Source: Clostridia bacterium (GTDB lineage: Bacteria > Bacillota > Clostridia > Oscillospirales > Acutalibacteraceae). From it: a stretch of 45,228 nucleotides of DNA. The notes under the pieces were generated by a model. The model made no database searches. It was given only the letters and a program-made list of their open reading frames with translations, and was not told the origin of the DNA. Made by a program: the position numbers and the translations under genes. Below are positions 1-8,764 of the stretch, piece after piece. Location: positions 1 to 45,228 of the forward strand of contig JAFYDS010000167.1 in NCBI GenBank assembly GCA_017544665.1. The letters are read 5' to 3'. The stretch's first letter is position 1, and the number at the start of each line of letters is the position of its first letter.

Positions 1-1725
1 CGCGACCCGCGCTGGGGCCGCGGACAGGAGACCTGCGGCGAAGACCCGTTTCTGACGTCGCTGATTGCAAAGGCCTACATTCAGGGGTTGCAGGGCGACG
101 GTGAATTCTTCAAAGCCACCGCCTGCGCCAAGCACTTTGCCGGGCACTCCGGTCCCGAGGGCAAGCGCCACGGCTTCAACGCCGAGATTTCAAAAAAAGA
201 CATGGCGGAGACCTATCTCCCCGCATTCCAAAAGGCGGTCGAAGCCGGCGTCGCGGGCGTCATGGGTGCTTATAACCGCACGAACGGCGAGCCCTGCTGC
301 GCCAGCCCGACACTGATGGGAATTTTGCGCAAGCAGTGGGGCTTCGAGGGCTACTTTGTTTCCGACTGCGGCGCGATCGCCGACATCTGCAACGGACATC
401 ACGTGGTGGATTCCTTGAAAGAGGCGGCTGCGCTGGCGCTGAAAGCGGGTTGCGAGCTCAACTGCGGCGACGCCTACCGCGCGCTGAATGAGGCGTATGA
501 AGAAGATCTCGTCACCGACGAGGAGATTACCGCGGCGGCGGAGCGGCTGTACACGATCCGCGCGAAGCTCGGTGAGTTCGAGGAACGCCGTCCCTTCGCC
601 GACATCCCGCTCTCTGCGGTGTCGAGCAAAGAACACAAAGCGCTGAGCCTGCGGATGGCGGAAGAGTCCATCGTGCTGCTCGAAAACAAGAACGGTTATC
701 TGCCGCTCGATCTGAGCAAACCGCAAAGGATCGCCGTGGTGGGACCGAACGCTATGTCCCGCACGGTGCTCGAAGGCAACTATCACGGTCACGCGGATGA
801 GTATATCACCGTGGCGGACGGCATCCGCCGGGCATTCCCGCAATCGGAGATCCTCGTGGCGGATGGCTGCGCGGTGTTCGAGGGCCCCTACTGGGACGGC
901 TTCAACGATCTGCAGAGCGAAGGCGCCGCGGCGGCGTCCGAAGCGGACCTGACCGTATTGTGCCTCGGCCTGGACCGGAACATCGAAGGGGAGGAGTTGG
1001 GCTTCAGTAACGACTTCACCGCGCACGGCGACCGCAAGACGATGCGGTTGCCCGCCTGCCAGATACAGCTGGCGGAAGCGGTCTGCGACGTCTGCGAAAA
1101 CGTGATCGTCGTGGTGCTGTGCGGTTCCTGCGCCGACCTCGGCGACAAGGTGCGCGCGCACGCGAAAGCGGTGCTGCACGGCTGGTATCCCGGTACCCTC
1201 GGCGGTCTGGCGATCGCCAATGTGCTGTCCGGCAAAGCGAACCCGAGTGGCCGGCTGCCGATCACGTTCTACCGCGATTGCAACACGCTGCCCCCGATGG
1301 AAAACTACGACATGACAGGGCGCACCTACCGCTATCTGCGCGAAACGCCGCTGTACCCCTTCGGCTACGGGCTGAGTTATACGACGTTCGCCTACGGCGC
1401 GCCGCAGCTGTTTTCCAAGGCAGAAGACAAGCTGACGGTGTCCGTGACCGTCACGAACACCGGCGCGTTTGCCGGGCGGGAAGTCGTGCAGTGCTACGCA
1501 AAATACTTCGACAGCCGCACCGCAACGCCAAACTGTCAGCTTTGCGCGGTCGGATCGGTCTTTTTGCAGCCCGGCGAAGCGAAGGACGTCACTTTGACGG
1601 TCGATCCGTTCTGGCTGCAGGCGGTGCTTCCGGACGGCACGCGGACGTGCCCCGACGGCGGCGTCACGCTGTTTGTCGGCGGCGGACAGCCCGCGCCTGA
1701 CGCGGCGGGGATTTTGCTTTCGTGA
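1..1725 (+). CDS. Glycoside hydrolase family 3 (beta-xylosidase/beta-glucosidase type), 5' truncated
   Basis: The reading frame is open from base 1, so the N-terminus lies outside the window; 574 residues remain. The visible part starts inside the GH3 (alpha/beta)8 domain with RDPRWGRGQETCGEDP, then KHFAGHSGPEGKRH, then VSDCGAI, whose Asp (codon 364-366) is the expected nucleophile. The SDCGAI form is common in the xylosidase/arabinosidase branch, so a beta-xylosidase is a little more likely than a beta-glucosidase. The C-terminal sandwich domain (about residues 190-430) contains KPSGRLP-like KANPSGRLPITFY, and YPFGYGLSYTTF leads into a fibronectin-III-like domain. Without the N-terminus a signal peptide cannot be judged. 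The family removes terminal non-reducing beta-linked sugars. It fits the plant-glycan genes further downstream, especially the xylulokinase, but is not in their operon. Confidence 0.93.
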   Translation, partial: RDPRWGRGQETCGEDPFLTSLIAKAYIQGLQGDGEFFKATACAKHFAGHSGPEGKRHGFNAEISKKDMAETYLPAFQKAVEAGVAGVMGAYNRTNGEPCCASPTLMGILRKQWGFEGYFVSDCGAIADICNGHHVVDSLKEAAALALKAGCELNCGDAYRALNEAYEEDLVTDEEITAAAERLYTIRAKLGEFEERRPFADIPLSAVSSKEHKALSLRMAEESIVLLENKNGYLPLDLSKPQRIAVVGPNAMSRTVLEGNYHGHADEYITVADGIRRAFPQSEILVADGCAVFEGPYWDGFNDLQSEGAAAASEADLTVLCLGLDRNIEGEELGFSNDFTAHGDRKTMRLPACQIQLAEAVCDVCENVIVVVLCGSCADLGDKVRAHAKAVLHGWYPGTLGGLAIANVLSGKANPSGRLPITFYRDCNTLPPMENYDMTGRTYRYLRETPLYPFGYGLSYTTFAYGAPQLFSKAEDKLTVSVTVTNTGAFAGREVVQCYAKYFDSRTATPNCQLCAVGSVFLQPGEAKDVTLTVDPFWLQAVLPDGTRTCPDGGVTLFVGGGQPAPDAAGILLS

Positions 1726-1755
1726 CAATTCCAAAAAGAAAAACAAAAAATAGAC

Positions 1756-1784
1756 TGGAAATATTCACAATTTAGGTTTATAAT
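1756..1784 (+). promoter_or_regulatory. Sigma-A-like promoter for the acyl-adenylating GH3/JAR1-type gene
   Basis: TATAAT at 1779-1784 lies 17 bases after TGGAAA at 1756-1761 (four of six matches to TTGACA). The surroundings are AT-rich compared with the genes. Transcription would start near 1791, about 50 bases before the chosen start codon. Confidence 0.55.
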
Positions 1785-1801
1785 ATACTTGGATTCGTTC
1801 C

Positions 1802-1819
1802 GTCCCGCTGAAGCGGGAC
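1802..1819 (+). promoter_or_regulatory. Perfect 7-bp hairpin at the predicted 5' end of the mRNA
   Basis: GTCCCGC (1802-1808) and GCGGGAC (1813-1819) pair around a TGAA loop. No U-tract follows, so this is not an intrinsic terminator. It sits about 10 bases after the predicted transcription start and 21 bases before the ATG. An mRNA-stabilising or protein-binding leader hairpin is the simplest reading. Confidence 0.5.
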
Positions 1820-1840
1820 ACAAGATGGAAGGTGAACAAC

Positions 1841-3553
1841 ATGTTTCATAAGGCATTGAGCCGCGCCGCGATGCGCATCATGGTGCTCAAGGGCAACGCC
1901 AGTCTGCGCTCCCTTGAAAAATCCTCGCTTGCGCCGATGGAAGAGAACCTGGCTTTGCTCAAAAAGATCATTCGCGAGAACAAAGACACAGAATTCGGCA
2001 AAAAATATCATTTCGACGAGATCGAAACCATCGACGATTTCAAGCGTCTGGTGCCGCCTTCTGTCTATGACGATTACGCGCAGGACATGGAGCGCGTCAA
2101 GGCCGGTGAAGAGAACGTCTTTACCGCGTCGAAGATTCTCGGCTTTTCGCGCACGTCCGGCTCCTCCGGTATGCCGAAATATATTCCCGCCACGGTTCCT
2201 TCGCTGCAGGCCTATGTGAAATACACCTGGACCCGCGCGCTGGCGCTGGGCGCCAAAGCGTTAAAAGAACAGGGCAAATCCTATCATCCCGGCCGCGGCG
2301 TCTTCCTGTCCCCGGCAACCAACGAGCTGCTGCCGAACGGGATGCCGTGCAGCAATATCGCCGAGATCGGCGCCCGCGAATACGGCACGTTCTATCCGTA
2401 CATTCTGACGGTGCCCAACCGGAACCTGTTCGATATGCACGACGGCGATTACATCTATAACATCTACCGCTTCGCGCTTGCCGACGAAGACGTGACCTTC
2501 ATCTTCTCGGTCTTCTTCAGCATCAACGTCAGCCAGATGAGCTATCTGCGCGAAAACTGGGAACTGATCGTTGACGACATTGAAAAAGGCACGATTAACG
2601 AAACGGTCGACCTGAAGCCTGAAGTGCGTGAAACACTATCCAAGCTGATTCGCCCCATGCCGGAACGCGCCGCCTATCTGCGCAAGCAGTTCCAGCAGGG
2701 CTTTGACGAAACGCTGTTCAAGCGCTTATGGCCGCACATGACCGTGCTTTGCAGCATCGGCAACGCGTCGTTCAAGCCGGCGGCGGATTACATCCGGCAG
2801 TTCTCGAAAGGTATTCCCTTCGATTTTTCGATCTACGGCGCTTCCGAAGCGCTTATCGGCGCCTGCTATGAGTTGGAGAACACCGATATGCAGCTTCTCA
2901 CCGACAGCTGCTTCTACGAGTTCGTGCCGGAGGATGCGTTCGACAACGAGGAGAAAGACGGTCTGCAGACGCTGACGCTCGACCAGCTGGAGCAGGGTAA
3001 GAAGTATGAAATTCTGATCACGACACAGGCCGGTCTCTACCGCTACCATCTGAAAGACGTGATCGAGGTCAAAGGCTTCCGCAACAAGTGCCCGCTCATC
3101 TCCTTCGTCTACCGCAAGGGACAGCTGTTCAATGTGGCGGGTGAAAAGTTCAGCGAAGAGGACGCGCGCAACACCATTGAGCGGCTGGAAGAGGTCCACG
3201 GCATCAAAGTGGACCACTGGCTGTTCTATCAGGACGACAGCGTGGTGCCAAACCGCTACGCCCTTGCCGTGGAATGCGACGCAGACCTCGACTGGGATGC
3301 CTGCATCGACGAGTTGGAAGAGTATATGGGCTATTACAACAAACGCTATCCGTCGCAGCGGGCAAAGTGCTTCATCAGCCGCATGATCGTGCGGCAGCAG
3401 CAGCCGGGCACACATGACGCCTGGGCGCAGCTGTGTATCTCCCGCGGCGCATCGGCCGCCCAGATCAAACCCGTCCACACGCTGGACACCCAGGAAAAAC
3501 GTGATTTCTTCCTGCAAAGGATGAATGATAAAGAAACACAAACCATACAATAA
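1841..3553 (+). CDS. GH3 auxin-responsive (JAR1-like) family acyl-acid adenylating protein
   Basis: 570-residue relative of the plant GH3/JAR1 acyl-acid-amido synthetases (ANL superfamily; unrelated to glycoside hydrolase family 3). These enzymes activate a carboxylic acid with ATP and transfer it, in plants, to an amino acid. The adenylate-binding loop is SRTSGSSGMPKYIPAT (about residues 100-115), followed by a core YGASEA motif and the hinge-like YRYHLKDVIEVKGF. The substrate in bacteria is not known and no signal peptide is visible. ATG at 1841 is preferred to GTG at 1832, because GGAAGGTG ends 7 bases before the ATG and overlaps the GTG. The gene has its own promoter, and the secreted hydrolase starts 11 bases after its stop, so the two are probably co-transcribed. 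Confidence 0.88.
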   Translation: MFHKALSRAAMRIMVLKGNASLRSLEKSSLAPMEENLALLKKIIRENKDTEFGKKYHFDEIETIDDFKRLVPPSVYDDYAQDMERVKAGEENVFTASKILGFSRTSGSSGMPKYIPATVPSLQAYVKYTWTRALALGAKALKEQGKSYHPGRGVFLSPATNELLPNGMPCSNIAEIGAREYGTFYPYILTVPNRNLFDMHDGDYIYNIYRFALADEDVTFIFSVFFSINVSQMSYLRENWELIVDDIEKGTINETVDLKPEVRETLSKLIRPMPERAAYLRKQFQQGFDETLFKRLWPHMTVLCSIGNASFKPAADYIRQFSKGIPFDFSIYGASEALIGACYELENTDMQLLTDSCFYEFVPEDAFDNEEKDGLQTLTLDQLEQGKKYEILITTQAGLYRYHLKDVIEVKGFRNKCPLISFVYRKGQLFNVAGEKFSEEDARNTIERLEEVHGIKVDHWLFYQDDSVVPNRYALAVECDADLDWDACIDELEEYMGYYNKRYPSQRAKCFISRMIVRQQQPGTHDAWAQLCISRGASAAQIKPVHTLDTQEKRDFFLQRMNDKETQTIQ

Positions 3554-3564
3554 GGAGGATCATC

Positions 3565-4995
3565 ATGAAGAAACAAATCAGAAACACACTTGCGGTGGCG
3601 CTTTCGCTGCTCTTCGTCTTCACCTGCTTCGCACTGCCTGTCAGCGCGGCGCTGCCTGATTACAGTGCGGACGGCGGCTATCTCGCCATCGGCGACAGCA
3701 TCGGCCGCGGCTGCGGCGCGGACGGCTCCTACATTTACAAGGACGGCAGCCCGACAAACAGTAACAAGCCCGGCGGTCAGTATGACCAGTACGAGTTCCG
3801 CAACGTGGAAGGCGCCTATACGACGCTGATCGCGGAAGAGCTCAACTGCAAAATGCCGGACGAGATGACGGATCAGGACGCGACCTTCTGGCCGCTTTGC
3901 TATCCGGGTCTGACCACGGCGATGGTGCTCGACGTCATGGGCGTGGACGACTACTATGAAGACAAGGACCTGAACTATCCGTATTACGACGACGTGCTGG
4001 AATACTTCGGCTATGACGATTCGTTCGACGGTGTCAGACCGGAGCACTCCAAGGATGCGGTCATCGCCGAAAAAGGCGCTATCGGCAAATGCGGCAGCGT
4101 CAAGGACCTTGTGGAAAAAGCGTCTTTGATCACGGTCGAAATCGGTATGTGCGACGTGTTCTACCGCACCTATCGTATCTGCTCCAACGGCGGTATGCTC
4201 TCTGAGAACGCGGAATTTGACCTGAGCAGCCCGGAAGCGATTGCCACCCTCGTGGCAACTGCCAGCTCCCAGATGTATCAGGGCTACACCCATTGGAAAG
4301 TCTATTATCCGTTTATCATCGACACGCTGCTTAAGTGGAATCCGGACGCGACGATCGTGATGGTCGGCTCGTTCAACCTCGTGAATGAATTGACCATTTC
4401 CGAGAAGATCCCCGTAGCGCTCGGCTCTCTGTTCTCCTCGTTCACCGATATGATGAACAAGCAGTATAAGGAATGGTACAAGAAATATGACGGCAAAGTC
4501 CTGTATGCCGACATCAGCAATACGGAACCGAAAGCCGCTGAAGAAGACTGGTCCCTGATGGGCGAATTCATGGATAACACCTTCGCCGGTACGCATCCGA
4601 GCCAGGCGGGTTACAATTACATCACCCGTCAGATCCTCGACGTGCTGGAAGGCGACAAGGAGCCCACAACGGATATCATCGTCGATATCGGCAGATACGA
4701 CAAGGTCGATTACGTCTTTGTGGACGGCAAACAGATTACCGACTACACCATTGACAACTACAAGCTGACGATTCCGTACAGCGGCACAGGCGCGAAGAAC
4801 CTGACCATCGGTATCAAAGGAGAGGACGGCGCCATTGCCGTACAGACCTATGTCCTGAGTTATTCCGCCGGCAGCTATAACGCCAACCGCGTCTATGGTA
4901 CCAGCGATATTGAAAAGTCCAGCAAGCCCATCCTCGACCTGTTGAAATCGCTGTTCCAGAAGATCATCGACTTCTTTAAGGGTCTGTTCGGATAA
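3565..4995 (+). CDS. Secreted SGNH/GDSL-like hydrolase with amphipathic C-terminal tail
   Basis: 476 residues. A clear Sec signal peptide (charged MKKQIR, hydrophobic core, cleavage near SAALP) leads into GGYLAIGDSIGRGC, the GDS nucleophile block of SGNH hydrolases. The C-terminal His block is FAGTHPSQAGY. The usual Asp three residues before this His is Ala here, so the triad is atypical or the enzyme is divergent. After about residue 375 there is a short beta-rich extension and then an amphipathic aromatic tail ending LFQKIIDFFKGLFG. Expected action is on ester bonds of lipids, glycans or wall polymers outside the cell; the substrate is unknown. AAGGAGG precedes the ATG, and a strong terminator follows the stop. 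Confidence 0.82.
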   Translation: MKKQIRNTLAVALSLLFVFTCFALPVSAALPDYSADGGYLAIGDSIGRGCGADGSYIYKDGSPTNSNKPGGQYDQYEFRNVEGAYTTLIAEELNCKMPDEMTDQDATFWPLCYPGLTTAMVLDVMGVDDYYEDKDLNYPYYDDVLEYFGYDDSFDGVRPEHSKDAVIAEKGAIGKCGSVKDLVEKASLITVEIGMCDVFYRTYRICSNGGMLSENAEFDLSSPEAIATLVATASSQMYQGYTHWKVYYPFIIDTLLKWNPDATIVMVGSFNLVNELTISEKIPVALGSLFSSFTDMMNKQYKEWYKKYDGKVLYADISNTEPKAAEEDWSLMGEFMDNTFAGTHPSQAGYNYITRQILDVLEGDKEPTTDIIVDIGRYDKVDYVFVDGKQITDYTIDNYKLTIPYSGTGAKNLTIGIKGEDGAIAVQTYVLSYSAGSYNANRVYGTSDIEKSSKPILDLLKSLFQKIIDFFKGLFG

Positions 4996-5010
4996 GTTAA
5001 ACCCAACTGA

Positions 5011-5040
5011 AAAACGCTCCGGTTCCCGGAGCGTTTTTTT
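5011..5040 (+). terminator. Intrinsic terminator after the GDSL-like gene
   Basis: AACGCTCCGG (5013-5022) and CCGGAGCGTT (5026-5035) form a 10-bp stem with a TTC loop, followed by a T-tract to 5040. It closes the transcript that starts near 1790. Confidence 0.92.
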
Positions 5041-5121
5041 GTTGTTGCAGGGGAGGGACGAAAGGCATCATTAGTTCACAGAAAGTTTACAAAAAAACGG
5101 CGTATTTTCTGCGCTTTTGCC

Positions 5122-5151
5122 TGTCCAATTGCGCGCGAAAAATGGTATAAT
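5122..5151 (+). promoter_or_regulatory. Extended -10 promoter for the metallophosphoesterase gene
   Basis: TATAAT at 5146-5151 is preceded by TGG, an extended -10 (TGn). The -35 is weak (TGTCCA at 5122-5127, 18-base spacer). The bases between the terminator and this site hold nothing else recognisable. Confidence 0.6.
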
Positions 5152-5222
5152 AAACAAAATTGGCGGTCTCTTTCCTTTTAACAAAGAGAACCGAAAAAAG
5201 AGGAAGCAAAGGAGCAATCATT

Positions 5223-6551
5223 ATGAGCTTTTCTGAAATCAAACAATGGATCGTCGGTATCATCGCAGGCCTGTTTTCGGTGCTGTTTCTTGTGCTGCCG
5301 CTCGACGGCATCCAGCAGGCGACGGGCCGGATCACCAAAGAGCTGCCGACAACGCCGGACGACTTTCTGCCCACTGTGCGTCTGGTCATCTTTACCGATA
5401 CGCATAACCACAACGACCGCGTGGCGGACGGAATCGACACGGCGTACGCCCTGTTTGACAACGCCGAACCCTATGCGGGCGTAGATGGCTTCTTCTGCCT
5501 CGGCGATTTCTCTTCGATCGGCGAAGAGGGTGCTTACGCCAACTTCGTGCAGACGCTGAAAGAGCACGTCCGTCCCGAAACGCCGGTCGTGTCGATCCAC
5601 GGCAATCATGAGTTCAAGAACGACAACTACCGCGAGTACTTTATCAAACACTTCGGCTATGATCCGGACACCGTGACCGAGATCAACGGCTTTTCGTGTA
5701 TCGCCTTCTCCGGCGAACGCGGTCTGACCGAATGGACCTTTACGACGAACAGCCTGAAATGGCTCTCTTCCTCTATCAAGGAGGCGGAGGCGAAGCGGAC
5801 CGACGGCCGCGCGATCTTCGTGTTCCAGCATCCGCATCCGTGGGGCACGGTCTACGGCAGCACCGTCTGGGGCGACCCGCAGCTCAATCCCATACTCACC
5901 GGACACACCGCAGTCGTGGACTTCTCCGGACACTCCCATTTCCCGATGAATGACCCGCGCTCGATCAACCAGTCGACCTTCACTGCCGTCGGCTGCGGCG
6001 CGATGGAATACTATGAGCTCGACAATAACTGCATCCCCGGCCAGCACCCGGACGGCTACGACCCCGCCGACAATATCTGCGTTGTTGAAGCGGACAACGA
6101 CGGCAGCGTGCGCATCCGCGGCTACGATCTGCTGTCTGACACGTATTTCTGCGATTACTATATCGACAACGTGAACGACGTTTCCACCTACGCCTATACC
6201 TACAACAACCTGATGCTGCACGACAAGGCGCCGGTCTTCCCCGCCGACGCGGCGGCCACCGCTTATCAGAATGACAGCGGCGAATGGATCCTTTCCTTCA
6301 CCGAGGCTGAAGCGGCCGAGGGCTACATCGTCCACGAATACAACGTCTCGATCTTTGACGAAAAGGGTCTGCTGATCTATCACGAGAACCTGATCAACGA
6401 TTACTTTGTGATCGACGACAGCACGACTGCCGATTTCCGCATCGGCTCGGACACGCTTGAAAGCGGCAAAAATTACACGCTGCTCGTCCGCGCCGAAAGC
6501 GCGTACCATAAGCTTTCCAAAACGATCAAGCTGAACTTCACCGCGCAGTAA
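5223..6551 (+). CDS. Membrane-anchored calcineurin-like metallophosphoesterase
   Basis: 442 residues. A single N-terminal hydrophobic segment (about residues 9-27, VGIIAGLFSVLFLVLPL) acts as an uncleaved anchor or signal. The metallophosphoesterase motifs follow in order: FTDTHNHND, GDFSSIG, HGNHEF, FQHPHPW and GHSHFPM, which together supply a two-metal site. The last 130 residues look like an appended beta-sandwich. The likely role is hydrolysis of a phosphoester outside the membrane; the substrate cannot be told. ATG 5223 follows AAAGGAG by 8 bases; an upstream in-frame start at 5160 has no such site. It is one of four calcineurin-like proteins in the window. Confidence 0.87.
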   Translation: MSFSEIKQWIVGIIAGLFSVLFLVLPLDGIQQATGRITKELPTTPDDFLPTVRLVIFTDTHNHNDRVADGIDTAYALFDNAEPYAGVDGFFCLGDFSSIGEEGAYANFVQTLKEHVRPETPVVSIHGNHEFKNDNYREYFIKHFGYDPDTVTEINGFSCIAFSGERGLTEWTFTTNSLKWLSSSIKEAEAKRTDGRAIFVFQHPHPWGTVYGSTVWGDPQLNPILTGHTAVVDFSGHSHFPMNDPRSINQSTFTAVGCGAMEYYELDNNCIPGQHPDGYDPADNICVVEADNDGSVRIRGYDLLSDTYFCDYYIDNVNDVSTYAYTYNNLMLHDKAPVFPADAAATAYQNDSGEWILSFTEAEAAEGYIVHEYNVSIFDEKGLLIYHENLINDYFVIDDSTTADFRIGSDTLESGKNYTLLVRAESAYHKLSKTIKLNFTAQ

Positions 6552-6602
6552 GAAGCGCGGCAGACAAATAAACGATTTCGCTTTTTGAAAGGATGAATGA
6601 TG

Positions 6603-7349
6603 ATGGTATCCAGACAGGAACTTAAAAGAAGAGCGAAGCTGCAGCTCGGCGGCGGAATCTTCACAAGCAGGTGGCTCATGGCGCTGGTCGTGTGCCTTGT
6701 GCAGGAACTGCTGCTCTCGGTTGGCAGTATTCCGGGCGCGATCACGAACGGCATCCAGATCTTCCGGTCGTCAGGCAGTATTCTGGAAGCGCTGTCCGGC
6801 TCCGGTGCAGTGGACGCGTCCTCGGTGTCGATCAGCATTACGCCGCTTTCCGGCCTCGGCACGATCGTCTGGCTGCTCTTGGCCGGTCCGATCACCTACG
6901 GGCTCAGTAAAATGTTCCTCAAGCAGGCGCGCGACAACCAGGACATGGTCTTCGCCGACCTGTTCAGCGGCTTCAAGGAGGACTTCGGCGGCACCTTCCT
7001 CATCAACCTGATGATCACGATCTTCGCGTTTTTGTGGAGTCTGCTGTTCGTGATCCCGGGCATCGTCAAAGCCTACGCCTATTCACAGGCGTATTATATC
7101 AAAGCTGACCATCCGGACTATGACTGGAGGGCCTGCATCAACGAAAGCAAACGGCTGATGAACGGGCACAAGGGCGAGTTGTTCGTCCTCGATCTGAGCT
7201 TTATCGGCTGGTACATCGTCGGCGCGCTCTGCCTCGGCGTCGGTACCCTCTGGGTCACCCCGTATTATCAGGCGGCGCACGCGCACTTCTATCAGACGCT
7301 TGCCTATGCCGCTCCCGAAGCGCCCACAGGCTGGCAGCCGGCTGAATAA
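6603..7349 (+). CDS. DUF975 family integral membrane protein
   Basis: 248 residues matching the DUF975 family of Firmicutes in architecture: an N-terminal RQELKRRAK-like cytosolic start, several membrane segments, the central VIPGIVKAYAYSQAYYIKAD block, INESKRLMNGHKGELFVLDLSF, and a closing glycine-rich helix ending TPYYQAAHAHFY. The function of the family is unknown. Three consecutive in-frame ATGs (6597, 6600, 6603) follow AAAGGA at 6588-6593. The third gives the best spacing (9 bases) and the usual family start. It lies 51 bases after the phosphoesterase and is probably in the same transcript. Confidence 0.85.
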   Translation: MVSRQELKRRAKLQLGGGIFTSRWLMALVVCLVQELLLSVGSIPGAITNGIQIFRSSGSILEALSGSGAVDASSVSISITPLSGLGTIVWLLLAGPITYGLSKMFLKQARDNQDMVFADLFSGFKEDFGGTFLINLMITIFAFLWSLLFVIPGIVKAYAYSQAYYIKADHPDYDWRACINESKRLMNGHKGELFVLDLSFIGWYIVGALCLGVGTLWVTPYYQAAHAHFYQTLAYAAPEAPTGWQPAE

Positions 7350-7390
7350 ATACGAAACGTCACTTGAGCAACGGAAAGGAGCGATGCGTT

Positions 7391-8764
7391 TTGCAGTATT
7401 ATCTTGCCATCGACATCGGGGCGTCCTCCGGGCGGCACATCCTCGGCAGTGTCGTGAACGGAACCGTCCAATTAGAGGAGATCTACCGTTTTGACAACGG
7501 GATCCAGGAGGAAAACGGCACGCTGGTCTGGGACATCGACCATCTGGTCAAAGAGGTCAAAGCCGGTATCGCGCAGTGCAAAGTCCTCGGGAAGCTCCCG
7601 TCCTCTGTTGCAATCGACACGTGGGGTGTGGACTATGTGCTCCTCGACGCGGACAAACGGGAAATATTGCCCGCCGTCGCCTACCGCGACGGGCGCACCG
7701 CCGCCGCGCAGGAGAAGGTGCACGCAATCCTTTCGCCGGACACGCTCTACGCGCGCACCGGGATCCAGAAGCAAAGTTTCAACACAATCTACCAGCTGTT
7801 CTGTGACAAGGAAAGCGGCAAGCTGCAGAAGGCGGCGCATTTTATGATGATGCCCGATTATCTCTCGTTCAAGCTGACCGGTGTGATCCAAAACGAATAC
7901 ACCAACGCGACGACGAGCGGCCTTGTGAACGCCGAAGCGAAGACGTGGGACGAGGATATCCTCGCGGCGCTCGAATTGCCGGAAGCGCTGTTCTTGCCGC
8001 TGTCTCTGCCCGGCGCTGTTGTCGGCGGTTTTACCGAAGCGGTTCAGGCCGAGGTCGGCTTCAATGCGACGGTACTGCACGCGCCGTCGCACGATACGGC
8101 GTCCGCCGTCGCCGCCTGTCCGGTGGATGACGCCAGCGTCTATCTTTCCTCCGGTACCTGGTCGCTGATCGGGACGGAAAACGCCCGCCCGATTCTTTCC
8201 AAAGCGGCGCAGAACGCCAACTTCACCAACGAGGGCGGCGTGGAATACCGCTTCCGCTTCCTCAAAAACATCATGGGCATGTGGCTGTTCCAGAACATCC
8301 GCAAGGAGCTCGGCAAGCAATACACGTACGACGAAATGATGGAGATGGCGAAGGGCAGCGATTACCGCGGCTGTTTCGACTGCAACGATCCGACCCTGAC
8401 CGCGCCCGAAAGTATGCTGGGAGCGATCCGCGCGCTGCTCGGCGACGAGAACCTGCCGCTGCCCGACGTGCTGTCGGCGGTGTACCACTCCCTCGCGCGG
8501 TCCTACCAGATCGCCGTGGAGGCGATGGAAGCGCTGAGCCGGAAGGCGATCGACCGCATCCTGATCGTCGGCGGCGGGAGCAAGGACCGCTACCTCAACG
8601 AACTGACCGCGCGAACGACCGGCAAACGCGTCGTGACCGGGCTGCCTGAAGCGACCGCGCTGGGCAACCTGCTGGCGCAGATCATGCAGGGAAAAACGAT
8701 CTCTCTGCAGCAAGCGAGAGAGTTAGTCAAACAATCTTTCCCGTTAAAGGAGACGACAATATGA
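7391..8764 (+). CDS. rhaB: Rhamnulokinase
   Basis: 457-residue FGGY-family sugar kinase that phosphorylates L-rhamnulose to L-rhamnulose 1-phosphate. The N-terminal ATPase block is YYLAIDIGASSGRHILG, followed by VAIDTWGVDYVLLD and, in the second domain, YLSSGTWSLIG and ILIVGGGSKDRYLNELTA, all typical of RhaB. The start is most likely TTG at 7391: AAAGGAG at 7375-7381 is 9 bases upstream and the protein then begins MQYYLAIDIGASS as family members do. The 3' end overlaps rhaA by four bases (ATGA), indicating translational coupling. Confidence 0.95.
   Translation: MQYYLAIDIGASSGRHILGSVVNGTVQLEEIYRFDNGIQEENGTLVWDIDHLVKEVKAGIAQCKVLGKLPSSVAIDTWGVDYVLLDADKREILPAVAYRDGRTAAAQEKVHAILSPDTLYARTGIQKQSFNTIYQLFCDKESGKLQKAAHFMMMPDYLSFKLTGVIQNEYTNATTSGLVNAEAKTWDEDILAALELPEALFLPLSLPGAVVGGFTEAVQAEVGFNATVLHAPSHDTASAVAACPVDDASVYLSSGTWSLIGTENARPILSKAAQNANFTNEGGVEYRFRFLKNIMGMWLFQNIRKELGKQYTYDEMMEMAKGSDYRGCFDCNDPTLTAPESMLGAIRALLGDENLPLPDVLSAVYHSLARSYQIAVEAMEALSRKAIDRILIVGGGSKDRYLNELTARTTGKRVVTGLPEATALGNLLAQIMQGKTISLQQARELVKQSFPLKETTI

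Noticed and set aside
1832-1840. GTG start nine bases upstream for the GH3/JAR1-like gene
   Set aside because: The GTG is part of the GGAAGGTG ribosome binding site that serves ATG 1841.
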